In this document: one piece after another, positions 17,333 through 26,455 of the stretch
Numbering within the stretch: the first letter of the stretch is position 1
Layout: every line of letters begins with the position of its first letter
DNA from: Chitinilyticum aquatile DSM 21506
GTDB taxonomy: Bacteria; Pseudomonadota; Gammaproteobacteria; Burkholderiales; Chitinibacteraceae
Length of the DNA stretch: 64,000 bases
Direction of reading: 5' to 3'
Assembly: GCF_000430805.1 (NCBI RefSeq)
Contig: NZ_AUMS01000008.1
Coordinates: forward strand, 218,047 to 282,046
Position numbers and translations under genes: made by a program
Notes under the pieces: generated by a model
The model's input: the letters and a program-made list of their open reading frames with translations, nothing else
Told to the model about the DNA's origin: nothing
The model's database searches: none

Positions 17333-17863
17333 CTAGCGCAAATAGGGAGCCATCACGCGCTCCCAGTTGCCCTGCGCCTGCAACAAATATTCGCACAACT
17401 CGCGCACCGCGCCGCAACCACCGCCACGGCCTGTTACATAGTGCGAGGCCTGCAGCACCAGCTCCGGCGATTCCGGCACGGCAACAGCAAAACCGACGCG
17501 GCGCATGACAGGAAGGTCAACGACATCATCGCCCATATAACCACACTCTGCCGCCGACACTCCGGCCTCCTGCAGCAACTGCTCGAACACGGCCAGCTTG
17601 TCGTGCGCGCCCTGATGCAGGTAATCAATACCCAGATGAGCCGCACGGTTGGCAACCAGCGCGGATGTCCGCCCGGTAATGATGGCCAGCCGGACCCCTG
17701 AGGCACGCAGCATTTTCAAGCCATGGCCATCAAGCGAATTGAATGCCTTGACTTCCTCACCAGTGTCGGTGTAGTAGAGGCTGCCGTCGGTCATGACGCC
17801 ATCCACATCAAAGATCATCAGCCGAACCGACTTCGCGCTTTCCACCATTTTTACCAGCCCCAT
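17333..17863 (-). CDS. kdsC: 3-deoxy-D-manno-octulosonate 8-phosphate phosphatase
   Basis: 176 aa of the HAD superfamily, C0 cap-less tetramer type. Motif I is MIFDVDGVMTDG, motif II IITGR, motif III the lysine region HDKLAVF, and motif IV GYMGDDVVDLPVM. It removes phosphate from Kdo-8-P in LPS core synthesis. A second in-frame ATG at 17848 is a possible alternative start. It directly follows kdsD, whose product acts three steps earlier in the same pathway. Confidence 0.95.
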   Translation of the reverse strand: MGLVKMVESAKSVRLMIFDVDGVMTDGSLYYTDTGEEVKAFNSLDGHGLKMLRASGVRLAIITGRTSALVANRAAHLGIDYLHQGAHDKLAVFEQLLQEAGVSAAECGYMGDDVVDLPVMRRVGFAVAVPESPELVLQASHYVTGRGGGCGAVRELCEYLLQAQGNWERVMAPYLR

Positions 17864-17897
17864 TCAATTATCGAAACCTGCCCTTGTCCGCCGCGAC

Positions 17898-18872
17898 TCA
17901 TACCACTCGGGCGCGCAGCAGGTCATGCATGTTCAGTGCGCCGCACAGCACGCCGCTCGCATCAACGACCAGCAAACCATTGATCCGGCGCGCCTCCATC
18001 AGCTGAACAGCCTCGACCGCCAGCGCAGCCGGCGCAATCGTCGCCGGACTCTTCGTCATGATGCTGGCGATGCCCATCGTCCGCACATCCGCCCCCTGAT
18101 CCAGCGCCCTGCGCAAATCGCCATCGGTAAACACCCCGACCAGCGCTCCGGCAGCATCGGCAACCGCAGTCATTCCCAGTCCCTTGCGGCTGATTTCCAG
18201 CAGCGCATCGCGCAACAGCGCAGTCGCCGGCACCACGGGAATTGCGTCACCGCTCCTCATCACATCTTGCACATGCACCAGCAAACGGCGCCCCAGACTC
18301 CCCCCCGGATGCGACAGGGCAAAGTCCTCCGGACGGAAACCGCGCGCTTCCAGCAAGGCCACAGCCAATGCATCACCAAGCGCCATCGCTGCCGTCGTAC
18401 TGGAAGTGGGTGCCAGATTCAGCGGACACGCCTCCTGCCCGACCGCCGCATCCAGAACAACAGCCGCAGCCTCACCCAACGTCGAGCCGGGATTGCCGGT
18501 CATGGCCACAATCGGCACGGCCAGACGCTTCAGGCTTGGCAACAGCGCCAGCACTTCATCACTTTCGCCGGAGTGCGACAAGGCAAGAACCACATCCTGC
18601 CGCGTGATCATTCCGAGATCACCATGTACGGCCTCGGCCGGGTGCACAAAAAAGGCCGGCGTTCCCGTGCTGGCCAGGGTTGCCGCGATTTTGCGCGCGA
18701 CATGCCCCGACTTGCCCATGCCGATCACGACCACACGTCCGGCGCACGCCAGCACCAGTTGGCAAGCCCGGGTAAACGAGTCATCCAGCCGCTGCTCCAG
18801 AGCCGCCACGGCGCTGGCTTCCTCCAGAAGCACACGGCGGGCGCTCGCAATAAACGATTCGGTATTCTGCAT
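17898..18872 (-). CDS. kdsD: D-arabinose 5-phosphate isomerase
   Basis: 324 aa starting at ATG 18872, which aligns with the usual N-terminus; the frame is open further upstream to 19001. A SIS domain (VVIGMGKSGHVARKIAATLASTGTPA cited in part: GMGKSGHVARK; SHSGESDEVL) is followed by two CBS domains. It converts ribulose 5-phosphate to arabinose 5-phosphate, the first step to Kdo. There is little leader sequence: a TATACT hexamer ends only ten bases before the ATG, and a run of ten Gs on the coding strand lies upstream of it. Confidence 0.93.
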   Translation of the reverse strand: MQNTESFIASARRVLLEEASAVAALEQRLDDSFTRACQLVLACAGRVVVIGMGKSGHVARKIAATLASTGTPAFFVHPAEAVHGDLGMITRQDVVLALSHSGESDEVLALLPSLKRLAVPIVAMTGNPGSTLGEAAAVVLDAAVGQEACPLNLAPTSSTTAAMALGDALAVALLEARGFRPEDFALSHPGGSLGRRLLVHVQDVMRSGDAIPVVPATALLRDALLEISRKGLGMTAVADAAGALVGVFTDGDLRRALDQGADVRTMGIASIMTKSPATIAPAALAVEAVQLMEARRINGLLVVDASGVLCGALNMHDLLRARVV

Positions 18873-18881
18873 AATCGCCGC

Positions 18882-18910
18882 AGTATAAAGGAGCCCCCCC
18901 CCCTCTGCCA
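18882..18910 (-). promoter_or_regulatory. Possible kdsD promoter with G10 spacer tract
   Basis: On the minus strand TATACT (18887-18882) is preceded by a 16-18-base spacer containing ten consecutive Gs (18903-18894) and a TGGCAG-like -35. The transcript would begin within a few bases of the kdsD ATG, so a nearly leaderless mRNA is implied, which weakens the call. Confidence 0.3.
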
Positions 18911-18958
18911 GCACAGACAAGCACAAAGGATGCCAAACGGGGTCGGCACTAGCTCGGC

Positions 18959-18964
18959 TATAAT
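18959..18964 (+). promoter_or_regulatory. -10 box of the antiporter gene
   Basis: A perfect TATAAT 25 bases before the ATG at 18989, followed by the strong ribosome-binding site AGGAGAGAGA. No good -35 lies at 16-18 bases upstream. Confidence 0.45.
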
Positions 18965-18988
18965 CGGAAGACTTGCCCAGGAGAGAGA

Positions 18989-20971
18989 ATGTCCTCTGCA
19001 TCCGTCATCCCGCTCGCCCCGATTCTGACCCTGCTGACTGCGTCGGTGCTCACGGTTGTACTTTGCCGCCGCCTCAAATGGCCACCGATGCTGGGTTACC
19101 TGCTGGTCGGACTGGCAGTCGGCCCGCACGCTCTGGCTCTGATTCCCAGTAGCGAGGATACTGTCCATCTCGCCGAGTTCGGCATCGTTTTCCTGATGTT
19201 CACACTGGGGCTCGAGTTCAATCTGGCGCGCCTGAACGCCATGAAACGCATCGTGTTCGGGCTAGGTTCGACGCAGGTTTTTGCGACGGCAGCCGTCATT
19301 GCCAGCATCCTGCTGCTGACCGGGCTGAGTTTCAGTGCCGGGCTGGCACTGGGCGCCGCCATGGCCATGTCGTCGACGGCGATGGTGTCCAAGCTGCTGA
19401 CCGATCGCAATGAAATCAACACGCCGCACGGGCGCAATGCCTTTGGCATCCTGCTGTTCCAGGATCTGGCCGTTGTTCCGTTCCTGATCATCATCCCCGT
19501 GCTCGGCCAGCCGCCCGAGGTGCTCTGGACCGAGCTGGGCATCGCGGCACTGACCATCGCCGGCGTACTGCTGGTGCTGCTGAAGCTCGGCCAGAAACTG
19601 ATGCGCCCCTGGTTCAATCTGGTCGCCCGCCAGCATTCCAGCGAACTCTTCATGCTGAACGTGTTTCTGGTCACGCTCGGTATCGCCTGGATTACCGAGC
19701 TTGCCGGCCTGTCACTGGCACTGGGAGCCTTCCTCGCCGGCATGCTGATTTCCGAAACCGAATACCGCTATCAGGTGGAAGACGACATCCGCCCGTTTCG
19801 CGACCTGCTGCTGGGGCTGTTCTTCATTACCGTCGGCATGGATCTGAACTTCCACATCCTGCTGGCCGAATGGTGGCGGGTAATGCTGCTGGTGCTGTTC
19901 CTAGTCCCCGGCAAGATCGCGCTGATTGCCGGACTGGCCCGCCTGTTCGGCAATACGCCGGGAACGGCATTGCGTACCGGCTTCGCACTCGGCCAGGGCG
20001 GCGAGTTTGCCTTCGTACTGCTGGCGCTCGCCGCCGGGCAGAATCTGATCCCCCCCGCCTACCTGCAGAGCACACTGGCCGCCGTCATTGTCTCGATGCT
20101 GATCACACCCGTGCTGCTGCAGCACTCGGACAAGATCGTGCTGCGGCTGGCAAGTTCGGAATGGATGAATCTCGCAGCCAACCTGCACCAGATAGCAGTT
20201 CGTTCAATGGCCGCGCAGGGGCACGTCATCCTGTGCGGCTTCGGCCGCAGTGGTCAATCACTGGGGCGGATTCTGGCGCGTGAGAACATCCCGATCTTCG
20301 CGCTGGATCTCGACCCGGAAAAAGTTCGCGAAGCCAGCGCTGCCGGCGAATCCGTGGTATTCGGCAATGCGGCCAAGCGCGAAGTACTGATGGCCGCCGG
20401 GCTGATGCGCGCCAAGGCGGTCGTCGTCACCTACTCGGATACGCATTCGGCGATGCAGATCATCGAAGTCGTGCACCAGTTGCGCCCCGGCCTCCCCATC
20501 ATCGTGCGCACGACCGACGATGCGGATATCGAAAAACTGCGCGAAGCCGGCGCCGCCGAAGTGGTTGCCGAAATCATGGAAGGCAGCCTGATGCTCGCCT
20601 CGCACGCACTGATGCTGCTGGGCGTGCCACTGAACAAGGTCGTCAAGCGCATCCGCGAGGTGCGCGAATCGCGTTACCAGCTGATCCGCGGCTTTTACCG
20701 CGGCATCAATGAAGATTTCGACGATGACAGTAGCGCGCGCCAAGCCAGGCTGCACAGCCTGATCCTCAGTGAGGGCGATCACGCCATCGGCAAATCACTG
20801 GGCGAACTGGAGTTGGCCGGACTGGACGTTGAAGTACGCAGTGTACGCCGCCGCAACATGGCCCCCTCCGAGCCGCAGCCCGACTTCACGCTACAGGCTG
20901 GCGACGTGCTGGTGCTGCTGGGCGAGCCGGATGGCCTGCTGGCTGCCGAAAACTGCATCCACCAGGGATAA
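18989..20971 (+). CDS. CPA2 monovalent cation:proton antiporter with TrkA domains
   Basis: 660 aa. About 12 membrane segments (residues ~5-385) form a Na+/H+-exchanger domain with FLMFTLGLEFNL and QDLAVVPFLIII. A RCK/TrkA-N domain follows from ~410, with the Rossmann motif VILCGFGRSGQSLGRIL, then a TrkA-C domain at ~580-655. The organisation matches KefB/KefC/YbaL, ligand-gated K+/H+ antiporters that acidify the cytoplasm under electrophile stress; which subgroup is not certain. The intergenic inverted-repeat element begins at its stop codon. Confidence 0.92.
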   Translation: MSSASVIPLAPILTLLTASVLTVVLCRRLKWPPMLGYLLVGLAVGPHALALIPSSEDTVHLAEFGIVFLMFTLGLEFNLARLNAMKRIVFGLGSTQVFATAAVIASILLLTGLSFSAGLALGAAMAMSSTAMVSKLLTDRNEINTPHGRNAFGILLFQDLAVVPFLIIIPVLGQPPEVLWTELGIAALTIAGVLLVLLKLGQKLMRPWFNLVARQHSSELFMLNVFLVTLGIAWITELAGLSLALGAFLAGMLISETEYRYQVEDDIRPFRDLLLGLFFITVGMDLNFHILLAEWWRVMLLVLFLVPGKIALIAGLARLFGNTPGTALRTGFALGQGGEFAFVLLALAAGQNLIPPAYLQSTLAAVIVSMLITPVLLQHSDKIVLRLASSEWMNLAANLHQIAVRSMAAQGHVILCGFGRSGQSLGRILARENIPIFALDLDPEKVREASAAGESVVFGNAAKREVLMAAGLMRAKAVVVTYSDTHSAMQIIEVVHQLRPGLPIIVRTTDDADIEKLREAGAAEVVAEIMEGSLMLASHALMLLGVPLNKVVKRIREVRESRYQLIRGFYRGINEDFDDDSSARQARLHSLILSEGDHAIGKSLGELELAGLDVEVRSVRRRNMAPSEPQPDFTLQAGDVLVLLGEPDGLLAAENCIHQG

Positions 20972-21023
20972 AAGGGTATCCAACTGCAGCCCTTTAAAGA
21001 AAAGGGCTTAAAGGCAATACCCC
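20971..21023. repeat. Intergenic inverted-repeat element, copy A
   Basis: Outer arms GGGTAT/ATACCC and inner arms AGCCCTTT/AAAGGGCT around a 5-base loop. It starts at the antiporter stop codon and ends just before the convergent protease stop. It is similar to copies at 27643, 33488 and 39331 and probably folds into a two-step hairpin; bidirectional termination is plausible. Confidence 0.75.
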
Positions 21024-21024
21024 G

Positions 21025-22161
21025 CTACCTACCAATTCTCGGTCGCTTACCGACCCGGACATCCAGCACCAGCGGCTGGCCATTGCGCATGTATTCCATT
21101 TTCACCGCCTCGTCCGGTTTCAGCGCCGCGGTCAGATTCAGCATGTCGCTGGCGTTTTTCACGCGCTGCCCGCCAATCACCAGCAGCACATCACCGGGGC
21201 GCACCCCCGCCCGGTCGGCCGGCCCGCCGCGCACCACCCCCGCGATCAGCGCGCCACCGCTTTCCGGCAGACGGAAAGATGCTGCCAGCTCCGGCGTCAC
21301 ATCCTGCACCTCGACTCCAAGCCAGCCCCGTGTCACGCTGCCATCGCGAATGATGGCATCCATCACCTGTCGTACCGTCGTGGCCGGAATCGCGAAACCG
21401 ATCCCCAGCGACCCGCCGCTACTGGAAAAAATCGCCGTATTGATACCGACCAGACGCCCGTGCGTATCCACCAGGCCGCCACCAGAATTGCCGGGGTTGA
21501 TGGGGGCATCGGTCTGGATGAAGTTTTCGAAGGTATTGATGCCCAGCTCGGAACGTCCCAGCGCGGACACGATGCCCATCGTCACCGTCTGGCCGACACC
21601 GAAGGGGTTGCCGATCGCCAGTACCACATCACCAACCTGCAATTGCTCCGAATTGCCGAACGTCACCACCGGCAGGTCGGCCACCTCGATGCGGATCACC
21701 GCGAGGTCGGTTTCCGGATCGGTGCCGATCAGCGTAGCTTCTGCGGTACGACCATCCGCCAGCGCCACCTCGATCTGCTCGGCCCCCTCGACCACATGGT
21801 TGTTGGTCACTATATAACCATCGGCGGAGACAATCACGCCAGAACCCAGGCTCGAAGCACGCGGTGACTCGGGGCGCTCGCCGAAAAAGCGGCGGAACAG
21901 AGGATCGTTCAGCTGCTTGCGCTGCTTGCGCACGGTTTGTGCGGTATAGATGTTGACGACCGCCGGCAGGGCGGCTTTGGCCGCCTCGCTATAGCTCTGC
22001 ACGGGCGGCACGGCACTGGCCGGGCGCACGACTGCAGGAGGAGTGGAAACAGGTGCCGCAGGCGGTGCCTGTACGGCGGGCCGGTACAGGGTGACGAAGA
22101 CCACCCAGACACCCAGCGCAACCGTCACGGTTTGTGCGAAAATCAGCCACAGTTTTTTCAT
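21025..22161 (-). CDS. Membrane-anchored trypsin-like serine protease, DegS/HtrA type
   Basis: 378 aa from ATG 22161. One N-terminal membrane anchor (~residues 4-24) is followed by a proline-rich linker, a protease domain and a single PDZ domain (~260-370). The catalytic triad is His in VTNNHVVEGA, Asp in ETDLAVI and Ser in NPGNSGGGL. A single PDZ and a membrane anchor resemble DegS, which starts the sigma-E cascade, but no rse genes are nearby, so DegS function is not assured. The start lies only 11 bases from the divergent nif3 start. Confidence 0.9.
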   Translation of the reverse strand: MKKLWLIFAQTVTVALGVWVVFVTLYRPAVQAPPAAPVSTPPAVVRPASAVPPVQSYSEAAKAALPAVVNIYTAQTVRKQRKQLNDPLFRRFFGERPESPRASSLGSGVIVSADGYIVTNNHVVEGAEQIEVALADGRTAEATLIGTDPETDLAVIRIEVADLPVVTFGNSEQLQVGDVVLAIGNPFGVGQTVTMGIVSALGRSELGINTFENFIQTDAPINPGNSGGGLVDTHGRLVGINTAIFSSSGGSLGIGFAIPATTVRQVMDAIIRDGSVTRGWLGVEVQDVTPELAASFRLPESGGALIAGVVRGGPADRAGVRPGDVLLVIGGQRVKNASDMLNLTAALKPDEAVKMEYMRNGQPLVLDVRVGKRPRIGR

Positions 22162-22172
22162 ATCTGCACGCA

Positions 22173-22922
22173 ATGCCAATCAATAGACAGCAACTCGAAA
22201 AGTATATCGGACAACTGCTGGACGTGGACCGATTCCGTGACTACTGCCCGAACGGCCTGCAAGTAGAAGGACGCGACACCATCGCCTGCATCGCCACTGC
22301 GGTCACGGCATCGCAGGCCGCCATCGATGCCGCCATCGCCTGCGGTGCCGACGCACTGCTGGTTCATCACGGTTTTTTCTGGAAAAACGAAACCTCGCCC
22401 ATCGTCCGGCACAAGAAACAGCGGATTGCCGCATTGCTGCGCAATGACCTGAGCCTGTTCGCCTACCACCTGCCGCTTGATTCGCACCCGGAATTGGGCA
22501 ACAACGCGCGGCTGGGCGAATTGCTCGGGCTAAGCGTAACCGGCCGCACCAGTGAGCAGGACATGGTCTGGCTGGGCGAGCTTGCCGCACCGTGCTCCTG
22601 GCCTGACTGGCAGGCTCGGGTGAGCCGGGCGCTTGGCCGCGATGTGCTGGCCATCCCGGGCGCGACACCGGTGCAGCGCGTCGCCTGGTGCAGCGGCGGA
22701 GCCCAGTCGTATTTCCACGATGTGGCCACGCTGGATGTCGACTGTTTCCTGACCGGCGAAGCCTCCGAATTCGTCACCCACCTCGCCCGCGAAAGTGGCG
22801 TCGGCTTCGTGGCGGCCGGCCACCACGCCACCGAGCGTCATGGCATCCGTGCGCTTGGCGAGCATCTGGCCAACCAATTCCAACTGGAGCTCCATCATCT
22901 TGACATCGACAACCCGGTATAA
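22173..22922 (+). CDS. NIF3-like dinuclear metal center protein (YbgI family)
   Basis: 249 aa from ATG 22173. Metal-binding histidines are seen in LLVHHGFFWKNE and near the C-terminus in VGFVAAGHHATERHGIRAL. The family forms toroidal hexamers with a dimetal site; some members are annotated GTP cyclohydrolase I type 2, but the cellular role is uncertain. The last 23 bases overlap a lipoprotein gene. Being divergent from the protease with an 11-base gap, each promoter must lie in the other coding region. Confidence 0.92.
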   Translation: MPINRQQLEKYIGQLLDVDRFRDYCPNGLQVEGRDTIACIATAVTASQAAIDAAIACGADALLVHHGFFWKNETSPIVRHKKQRIAALLRNDLSLFAYHLPLDSHPELGNNARLGELLGLSVTGRTSEQDMVWLGELAAPCSWPDWQARVSRALGRDVLAIPGATPVQRVAWCSGGAQSYFHDVATLDVDCFLTGEASEFVTHLARESGVGFVAAGHHATERHGIRALGEHLANQFQLELHHLDIDNPV

Positions 22923-23400
22923 TGCGTTCCTGATCCTGACCGGCAGCCTGCTGCTCGCCGCCTGCGCCACCACCCAGCCCCCCGGCACCACAGGCCGCAG
23001 CGAGACGGCCAGCACACCGGCCAGCACGGCCTCCTCGACTGCCAGTGCTCCGCTGAGCGACGGCACGCCCAGCGTGCTGATACGTGGACGCAGCAGCAAG
23101 GCCGTGCTTGACGACATCGTGCAATACCGCACGCAGCAGAAAGGCATGAAGCTGAAAAGTCGCAGCGCCTCGCGGCTCGAATTCACACTCCCAATCCAGC
23201 GCACAGCAACGCCAACCGAAGCCCGCATGAGCTACCTGCTGGTCAAGGAGGGGGATGGCCTGCGTCTGTCGGCCCGGGTTTTCCAGTTCAGCTACCCGGG
23301 AACAACGCGCGAAACCGGGCAGGACGTTACCCAGAGCATGAGCGACAAACTGCAGGAAGAACTGCAGCGCTACCTCCAGCCGGCCGGCGCCAAGAAGTAG
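22900..23400 (+). CDS. Hypothetical lipoprotein, 166 aa
   Basis: The start is taken as TTG at 22900 because GGAG lies 10 bases before it and it gives a complete lipoprotein signal: MTSTTRYNAFLILTGSLLLAAC, with the lipobox LLAAC and Cys22 (quoted in two parts, the first 11 residues and the lipobox). A Ser/Thr/Ala-rich linker follows, then a ~110-residue domain containing VLDDIVQYRTQQKGMKLKSR. Function not recognised. It overlaps nif3 by 23 bases and precedes the pet operon promoter. Confidence 0.75.
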   Translation: MTSTTRYNAFLILTGSLLLAACATTQPPGTTGRSETASTPASTASSTASAPLSDGTPSVLIRGRSSKAVLDDIVQYRTQQKGMKLKSRSASRLEFTLPIQRTATPTEARMSYLLVKEGDGLRLSARVFQFSYPGTTRETGQDVTQSMSDKLQEELQRYLQPAGAKK

Positions 23401-23468
23401 GCGGAACGCGGCAAGCGCAGCCTGTTGTCGCTTTCGCATCCAGAAAATCCCTACTCGCGAAGGAAGTA

Positions 23469-23497
23469 TTAAGTTCCCCGGCCGTTTAAGGTAGAAT
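23469..23497 (+). promoter_or_regulatory. Promoter of petABC
   Basis: TTAAGT (23469-23474), a 17-base spacer and TAGAAT (23492-23497), 45 bases before petA. It is in the 141-base gap after the lipoprotein gene. Confidence 0.6.
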
Positions 23498-23541
23498 TTT
23501 GTAGTTTTTCGCTTTGAGTTCCGTCAATCAGGGATTGGGTT

Positions 23542-24126
23542 ATGAGTGACCAGCAAGTAAATAATAGCAAGCGGCGGTTTCTGACGATCGCCACGGGTGC
23601 GGCAGGCGCGGCCTTCGGCGGCCTGGCGGCGACCCCGTTCATCGCCAGCTTCCTGCCTTCCGAGCGCGCCAAGGCCGCAGGAGCGCCGGTCGAGGTCGAC
23701 ACCAGCAAACTCGAAATGGGCCAGAAGATCAACGTGGAATGGCAAGGCAAGCCGGTGTGGGTCGTCAAGCGCACTCCGGAAATGCTGGCAGGTCTGCCCA
23801 AGCTGGATGGCAAGCTGGCTGACCCCAAATCCGAGGTCAACCATCAGCCGGACTACTGCAAGAACGCCAGCCGTTCGATCAAGCCGGAAATCTGGGTGGC
23901 GGTTGGTGTCTGTACACACCTGGGCTGTTCACCGACCTTCCGCCCCGACCTGGCTCCCGCCGATCTGGGCCCGGAATGGCTAGGTGGCTTTTACTGTCCC
24001 TGTCACGGCTCGAAGTTCGATCTGGCGGGTCGCGTCTACGCCAATGTTCCGGCGCCGACCAACCTCGTCATCCCCCCGCACAAATACCTCAGCGACACGC
24101 GTCTGCTGGTCGGTGAAGACAAATAA
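23542..24126 (+). CDS. petA: Ubiquinol-cytochrome c reductase iron-sulfur subunit
   Basis: 194 aa. The N-terminus carries a Tat-type signal anchor (SKRRFLTIATGAAGAAFGG). The Rieske [2Fe-2S] ligands are in CTHLGCSP and CPCHGSKFD. It passes electrons from ubiquinol to cytochrome c1 in the bc1 complex. First gene of petABC, 16 bases before petB. Confidence 0.97.
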   Translation: MSDQQVNNSKRRFLTIATGAAGAAFGGLAATPFIASFLPSERAKAAGAPVEVDTSKLEMGQKINVEWQGKPVWVVKRTPEMLAGLPKLDGKLADPKSEVNHQPDYCKNASRSIKPEIWVAVGVCTHLGCSPTFRPDLAPADLGPEWLGGFYCPCHGSKFDLAGRVYANVPAPTNLVIPPHKYLSDTRLLVGEDK

Positions 24127-24142
24127 GCGAGGCTGAGAGAAC

Positions 24143-25510
24143 ATGAGCAAACTTGCACAAATCGGACAGAATGTCCTGAACTGGGTGGATGACCGCTTCC
24201 CGCTGACATCAACCTGGAAGGCCCACGTATCCGAATACTACGCACCGAAGAACTTCAACTTCTGGTACTTCTTCGGCTCGCTGGCCATGCTGGTTCTGGT
24301 CATCCAGATCGTCACCGGCATTTTCCTGACCATGAACTACAAGCCGGATGGCAACCTGATTCCGGGCACCAACATTTCGGTGGCCTTTGCCTCGGTTGAA
24401 TACATCATGCGCGACGTCGCGGGCGGCAGCATCATACGCTACATGCACTCGACTGGCGCATCGATGTTCTTCGTCGTTGTCTATCTGCACATGTTCCGCG
24501 GACTGATCTACGGCTCGTACAAGCAGCCGCGCGAGCTGGTATGGATCTTCGGCATGCTGATCTTCCTGTGCCTGATGGCCGAAGCCTTCCTCGGCTACCT
24601 GCTGCCCTGGGGCCAGATGTCCTTCTGGGGCGCACAGGTAATCGTGAACCTGTTCGCATCGATCCCGGTAATCGGCCCGGATCTTTCCACCTTCATCCGT
24701 GGCGACTTTGTGGTATCCGATGCCACGCTGAACCGCTTCTTCGCGCTGCACGTGATTGCCGTCCCGCTGGTACTGCTGGGCCTGGTGGTTGCCCACCTCG
24801 TTGCGCTGCACGAAGTCGGCTCCAACAACCCGGACGGCGTGGAAATCAAGAAGAACAAGGATCCGAAGACTGGCATTCCGCTCGACGGCATCCCCTTCCA
24901 CCCCTACTACACCGTGAAGGACATCCTCGGCGTTGCCGTATTCCTGGCCGTGTTCTCCGCCATCGTGTTCAGCGTGGCAGGCTTCTCGGCAGAAATGGGC
25001 GGTTTCTTCCTCGAGCATCCGAACTTTGACCCAGCCGATCCGCTGAAAACACCAGCACACATCGCACCGGTCTGGTATTTCACCCCCTACTACGCCATCC
25101 TGCGCGCCATCCCGTCCTTCCTGGGTACTCAGGTATGGGGTGTACTGGGCATGGGCGCTGCCGTGATGATTCTCGCCGCGCTGCCATGGCTGGACCGCTC
25201 GCCGATCAAATCCGTGCGCTACCGCAGCACCACCTTCAAGGTGGCGCTGGTGTTGTTCCTGATCGCCTTCATTGGTCTTGGTATCCTCGGCGCCATGCCG
25301 TCGACCAACACCCGCACGGTCATCGCCCAGATCTTCTCGGTCATCTACTTCGGCTTCTTCCTGGGTATGCCGTTCTACACCAAGAACGAAAAGCCCTCTG
25401 CGCCAGTACCTGACAGGGTAACTTTCAGCACCACACGTCAGAAGATCCTCTTCTTCGTGTATGTGGCACTGGCCGTTGGCGGCGCCTATGCGTTTGCCCA
25501 TGTGGTGTAA
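24143..25510 (+). CDS. petB: Cytochrome b of the bc1 complex
   Basis: 455 aa, the long proteobacterial type with the N-terminal and C-terminal parts in one chain. Haem-ligating histidines are spaced as expected in the second and fourth membrane segments (MHSTGASMFFVVVYLHMFRG; FALHVIAVPLVLLGLVVAHL). The Qo-site motif appears as PVWYF. It carries the two b haems and both quinone sites. Preceded by GAGAGAAC. Confidence 0.97.
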   Translation: MSKLAQIGQNVLNWVDDRFPLTSTWKAHVSEYYAPKNFNFWYFFGSLAMLVLVIQIVTGIFLTMNYKPDGNLIPGTNISVAFASVEYIMRDVAGGSIIRYMHSTGASMFFVVVYLHMFRGLIYGSYKQPRELVWIFGMLIFLCLMAEAFLGYLLPWGQMSFWGAQVIVNLFASIPVIGPDLSTFIRGDFVVSDATLNRFFALHVIAVPLVLLGLVVAHLVALHEVGSNNPDGVEIKKNKDPKTGIPLDGIPFHPYYTVKDILGVAVFLAVFSAIVFSVAGFSAEMGGFFLEHPNFDPADPLKTPAHIAPVWYFTPYYAILRAIPSFLGTQVWGVLGMGAAVMILAALPWLDRSPIKSVRYRSTTFKVALVLFLIAFIGLGILGAMPSTNTRTVIAQIFSVIYFGFFLGMPFYTKNEKPSAPVPDRVTFSTTRQKILFFVYVALAVGGAYAFAHVV

Positions 25511-25523
25511 TCGGGAGACAACA

Positions 25524-26303
25524 ATGAGAAACATGACTAGCAAACTGCTGCTCGCCCTGTGCACCCTGCTGGCTGTCCCAGCTTTTGCTGCCACAGCGGG
25601 CCCGCACCTCGACCCGGTCAAGGTCGACCTGCGCAATACCGAGAGCCTGCAGCGCGGCGCGCAAACCTTCGTAAACTACTGCCTGTCCTGCCACGGTGCC
25701 GTGGCCATGCGCTACAACCGCCTGCAGGACATCGGCTTGAACGAAGAGCAGATCAAGGCCAACCTGATGTTCACCACCGACAAGGTGGGCGACCCGATGA
25801 AGGTTGCCATGGCGGCACAGGATGGCAAGCAGTGGTTCGGCGCAACCCCGCCCGACCTGTCGACGATCGCCCGTTCGCGCGGAGCCGATTACCTGTACAA
25901 CTACCTGCGTGGTTTCTACCGCGATGACTCCCGCCCGACCGGCTGGAACAACCGCGTATTCGACAAGGTCGGCATGCCCAACGTCCTGTGGGAAATGCAG
26001 GGTGAGCAGGTTGCGGTTTACGAGAAAGTGAAGAACCACACGACAGGGAAGGAAGAAGAAGTACTGACTGGCCTGAAACTCGTCAAGCCCGGGATGCTGT
26101 CGACCACCAACGACAAGGGCGAACTGGTCAACACCGAGTTCGATGAACGCATCACCGATCTGGTCAACTACATGGTCTTCATGAGTGAACCAGTGAAAGT
26201 GAAAAACGAGCAGATCGGCTACTTCGTACTGCTGTTCCTGCTGTTCGTTCTGGTTCCAATCAGCTACCTGCTGAAGAAGGAATACTGGAAAGACGTGCAC
26301 TGA
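25524..26303 (+). CDS. petC: Cytochrome c1
   Basis: 259 aa from ATG 25524 with GGGAGA before it. A Sec signal peptide ends near AFA (residue ~20). The haem c motif is CLSCHG (CxxCH), followed by a conserved MRYNR. The second ligand is expected to be the Met of VGMPNVLWEMQG. A C-terminal membrane anchor is IGYFVLLFLLFVLVPISYLL. A strong terminator follows at 26319-26353. Confidence 0.97.
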   Translation: MRNMTSKLLLALCTLLAVPAFAATAGPHLDPVKVDLRNTESLQRGAQTFVNYCLSCHGAVAMRYNRLQDIGLNEEQIKANLMFTTDKVGDPMKVAMAAQDGKQWFGATPPDLSTIARSRGADYLYNYLRGFYRDDSRPTGWNNRVFDKVGMPNVLWEMQGEQVAVYEKVKNHTTGKEEEVLTGLKLVKPGMLSTTNDKGELVNTEFDERITDLVNYMVFMSEPVKVKNEQIGYFVLLFLLFVLVPISYLLKKEYWKDVH

Positions 26304-26318
26304 TACGGTTCACCGTAG

Positions 26319-26353
26319 CAAAAGCGGACGCCCCGGCGTCCGCTTTTGTTTTC
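26319..26353 (+). terminator. Intrinsic terminator after petC
   Basis: AAAAGCGGACG, a 6-base loop, CGTCCGCTTTT, then GTTTTC. Confidence 0.9.
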
Positions 26354-26385
26354 CCATTTCAAAACAGCAAGTTGGCGCTTATTTT

Positions 26386-26415
26386 TTGATATCCGCTATC
26401 AATACCCGCTAAAAT
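26386..26415 (+). promoter_or_regulatory. Promoter of sspA
   Basis: TTGATA (26386-26391), an 18-base spacer and TAAAAT (26410-26415), about 40 bases before sspA. Confidence 0.65.
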
Positions 26416-26455
26416 CGCTTTTTATCTGCACCATCCTTTTGCGGAGTCTTCTTTC

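Noticed and set aside
24209..25636. A 475-codon open frame antisense to petB
   Set aside because: Composition is His/Gln/Glu-rich as expected from reading a membrane protein gene backwards; petB is certain.
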